Assembly: GCA_937928235.1 (NCBI GenBank)
Contig: CALEZE010000083.1
Coordinates: forward strand, 1 to 6,836
Reading direction: 5' to 3'
From: an uncultured bacterium
Lineage (GTDB): Bacteria; Patescibacteriota; Microgenomatia; UBA8517
DNA: 6,836 nt
A program made the translations under genes and the position numbers. The notes beneath the pieces are model-generated. The model searched no databases and was not told the DNA's origin. It was given only the letters and a program-made list of their open reading frames with translations. Below, piece after piece: positions 6,389 through 6,836 of the stretch (position 1 is the first letter of the stretch; each line of letters starts with the position of its first letter).

Positions 6389-6836
6389 CTTGCTTCTGGA
6401 GAATACTTAGGAAATGATTCTTCCGGTGGCAGCAATAAGATAGCAGGAGTTTATTTGGCAGACTCTGCCCCCCTTACATTCGGAACAGATAACGACATCG
6501 CCTATACATTTTCCGGAAGTGCACTTGGGGTAACACTTGGAAACAACGACATCAATTTTGACAGCAACACCCTCTTTATAGATGGAAGTGCAAATAAAGT
6601 CGGAATTGGTAGTGCAACACCCGTTGCAAAACTCGATGTTTCAGGGGCAGTTACTGGTAAGGCACTTGTGATCTTGGATGAGACCGGTGACCAGAATGTT
6701 CTGGCTGCAAGTGCTTCCGGGACCACAGTTGCCACTTTGGACAGGAGTGGGAATCTGGCCATTGAAGGGCAACTAAGCGACCTTTCTGGAGCTACTTTGA
6801 CAGTTAATGATGCACTTTCCGTGCTTGGAGGGGTCA
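6389..6836 (+). pseudogene. In-frame continuation of the surface protein beyond a TAA (partial, runs off window)
   Basis: The frame of the surface protein continues for 149 codons after the TAA at 6386-6388 without another stop, to the window edge. The translation starts LASGEYLGNDSSGGSNKIAG and keeps the same composition. It contains a third copy of the repeat module (KVGIGSATPVAKLDVSG, then ETGDQNV and ASASGTTVATLDRSGNL). No in-frame ATG or credible ribosome-binding site is seen near the beginning, so independent translation is unlikely. It is either the severed C-terminal part of a broken gene, or part of the live protein if the TAA is read through or is a consensus error or strain variant. 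The original 3' end is outside the window. Confidence 0.8.
6569..6775 (+). repeat. VGIG repeat module, copy 3 (after the stop codon)
   Basis: The phrases VGIGSATPVAKLDVSG, GKALVILDETGDQNV and ASASGTTVATLDRSGNL align with the second and third parts of the modules at 4406-4633 and 5954-6184. It shares ATLDRSGNL-type wording more closely with copy 2 (ANLDRSGNL) than with copy 1. It shows that the post-stop sequence is a homologous continuation of the ectodomain. Confidence 0.85.

Noticed and set aside
2270..6836. Stop-codon reassignment (TAA as a sense codon, or TGA as Gly as in Gracilibacteria/SR1)
   Set aside because: The 519 leuS codons contain no in-frame TAA, TAG or TGA, and the rest of the surface-protein frame has only the two TAAs; a reassigned codon should appear much more often.

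Overview
The window looks like a piece of a candidate-phyla-radiation (Patescibacteria) genome, most likely near the Microgenomates/WWE3 side. This is inferred from the style of the two loci: a leucyl-tRNA synthetase with the FGIHSENY signature and a very short editing insertion, and a giant Thr/Ser/Gly-rich, beta-repeat surface protein of a kind I associate with these small-celled bacteria. No rRNA or other definitive marker is present. All reading frames fit the standard code; TGA is not used as a sense codon.

Layout: (1) Positions 1-1558, minus strand: the first 519 codons of leuS, running off the left edge; it carries a short REP-like repeat inside the coding sequence at 128-155. (2) Positions 1559-2269: an unusually long, AT-rich divergent intergenic region with no convincing gene, holding possible promoters for both flanking genes, two small hairpins with the same TAAAT loop, an 8-bp inverted repeat and a 10-bp tandem duplication. 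(3) Positions 2270-6836, plus strand: one continuous reading frame of 1522 codons, interrupted only by two in-frame TAA codons (2792-2794 and 6386-6388) and still open at the right edge.

Read through the stops, region 3 encodes one architecture: two tandem tyrosine-recombinase-type core-binding (SAM-like) domains without a catalytic domain, a Gln/Pro-rich linker, a single transmembrane helix, a Pro/Thr/Ser-rich stalk, and a very long beta-rich repetitive ectodomain with phage-tail-fibre-like motifs. The first stop falls between the two halves of the second core-binding domain and is followed directly by ATG. The second stop lies inside the ectodomain, and a third copy of an internal repeat continues in the same frame beyond it.

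The main interest is therefore a predicted inner-membrane protein with putative DNA-binding domains inside the cell and an adhesin-like fibre outside, and whether its two in-frame stops mean decay, translational coupling, readthrough or assembly/strain variation. leuS is a housekeeping gene with no evident functional link to it.
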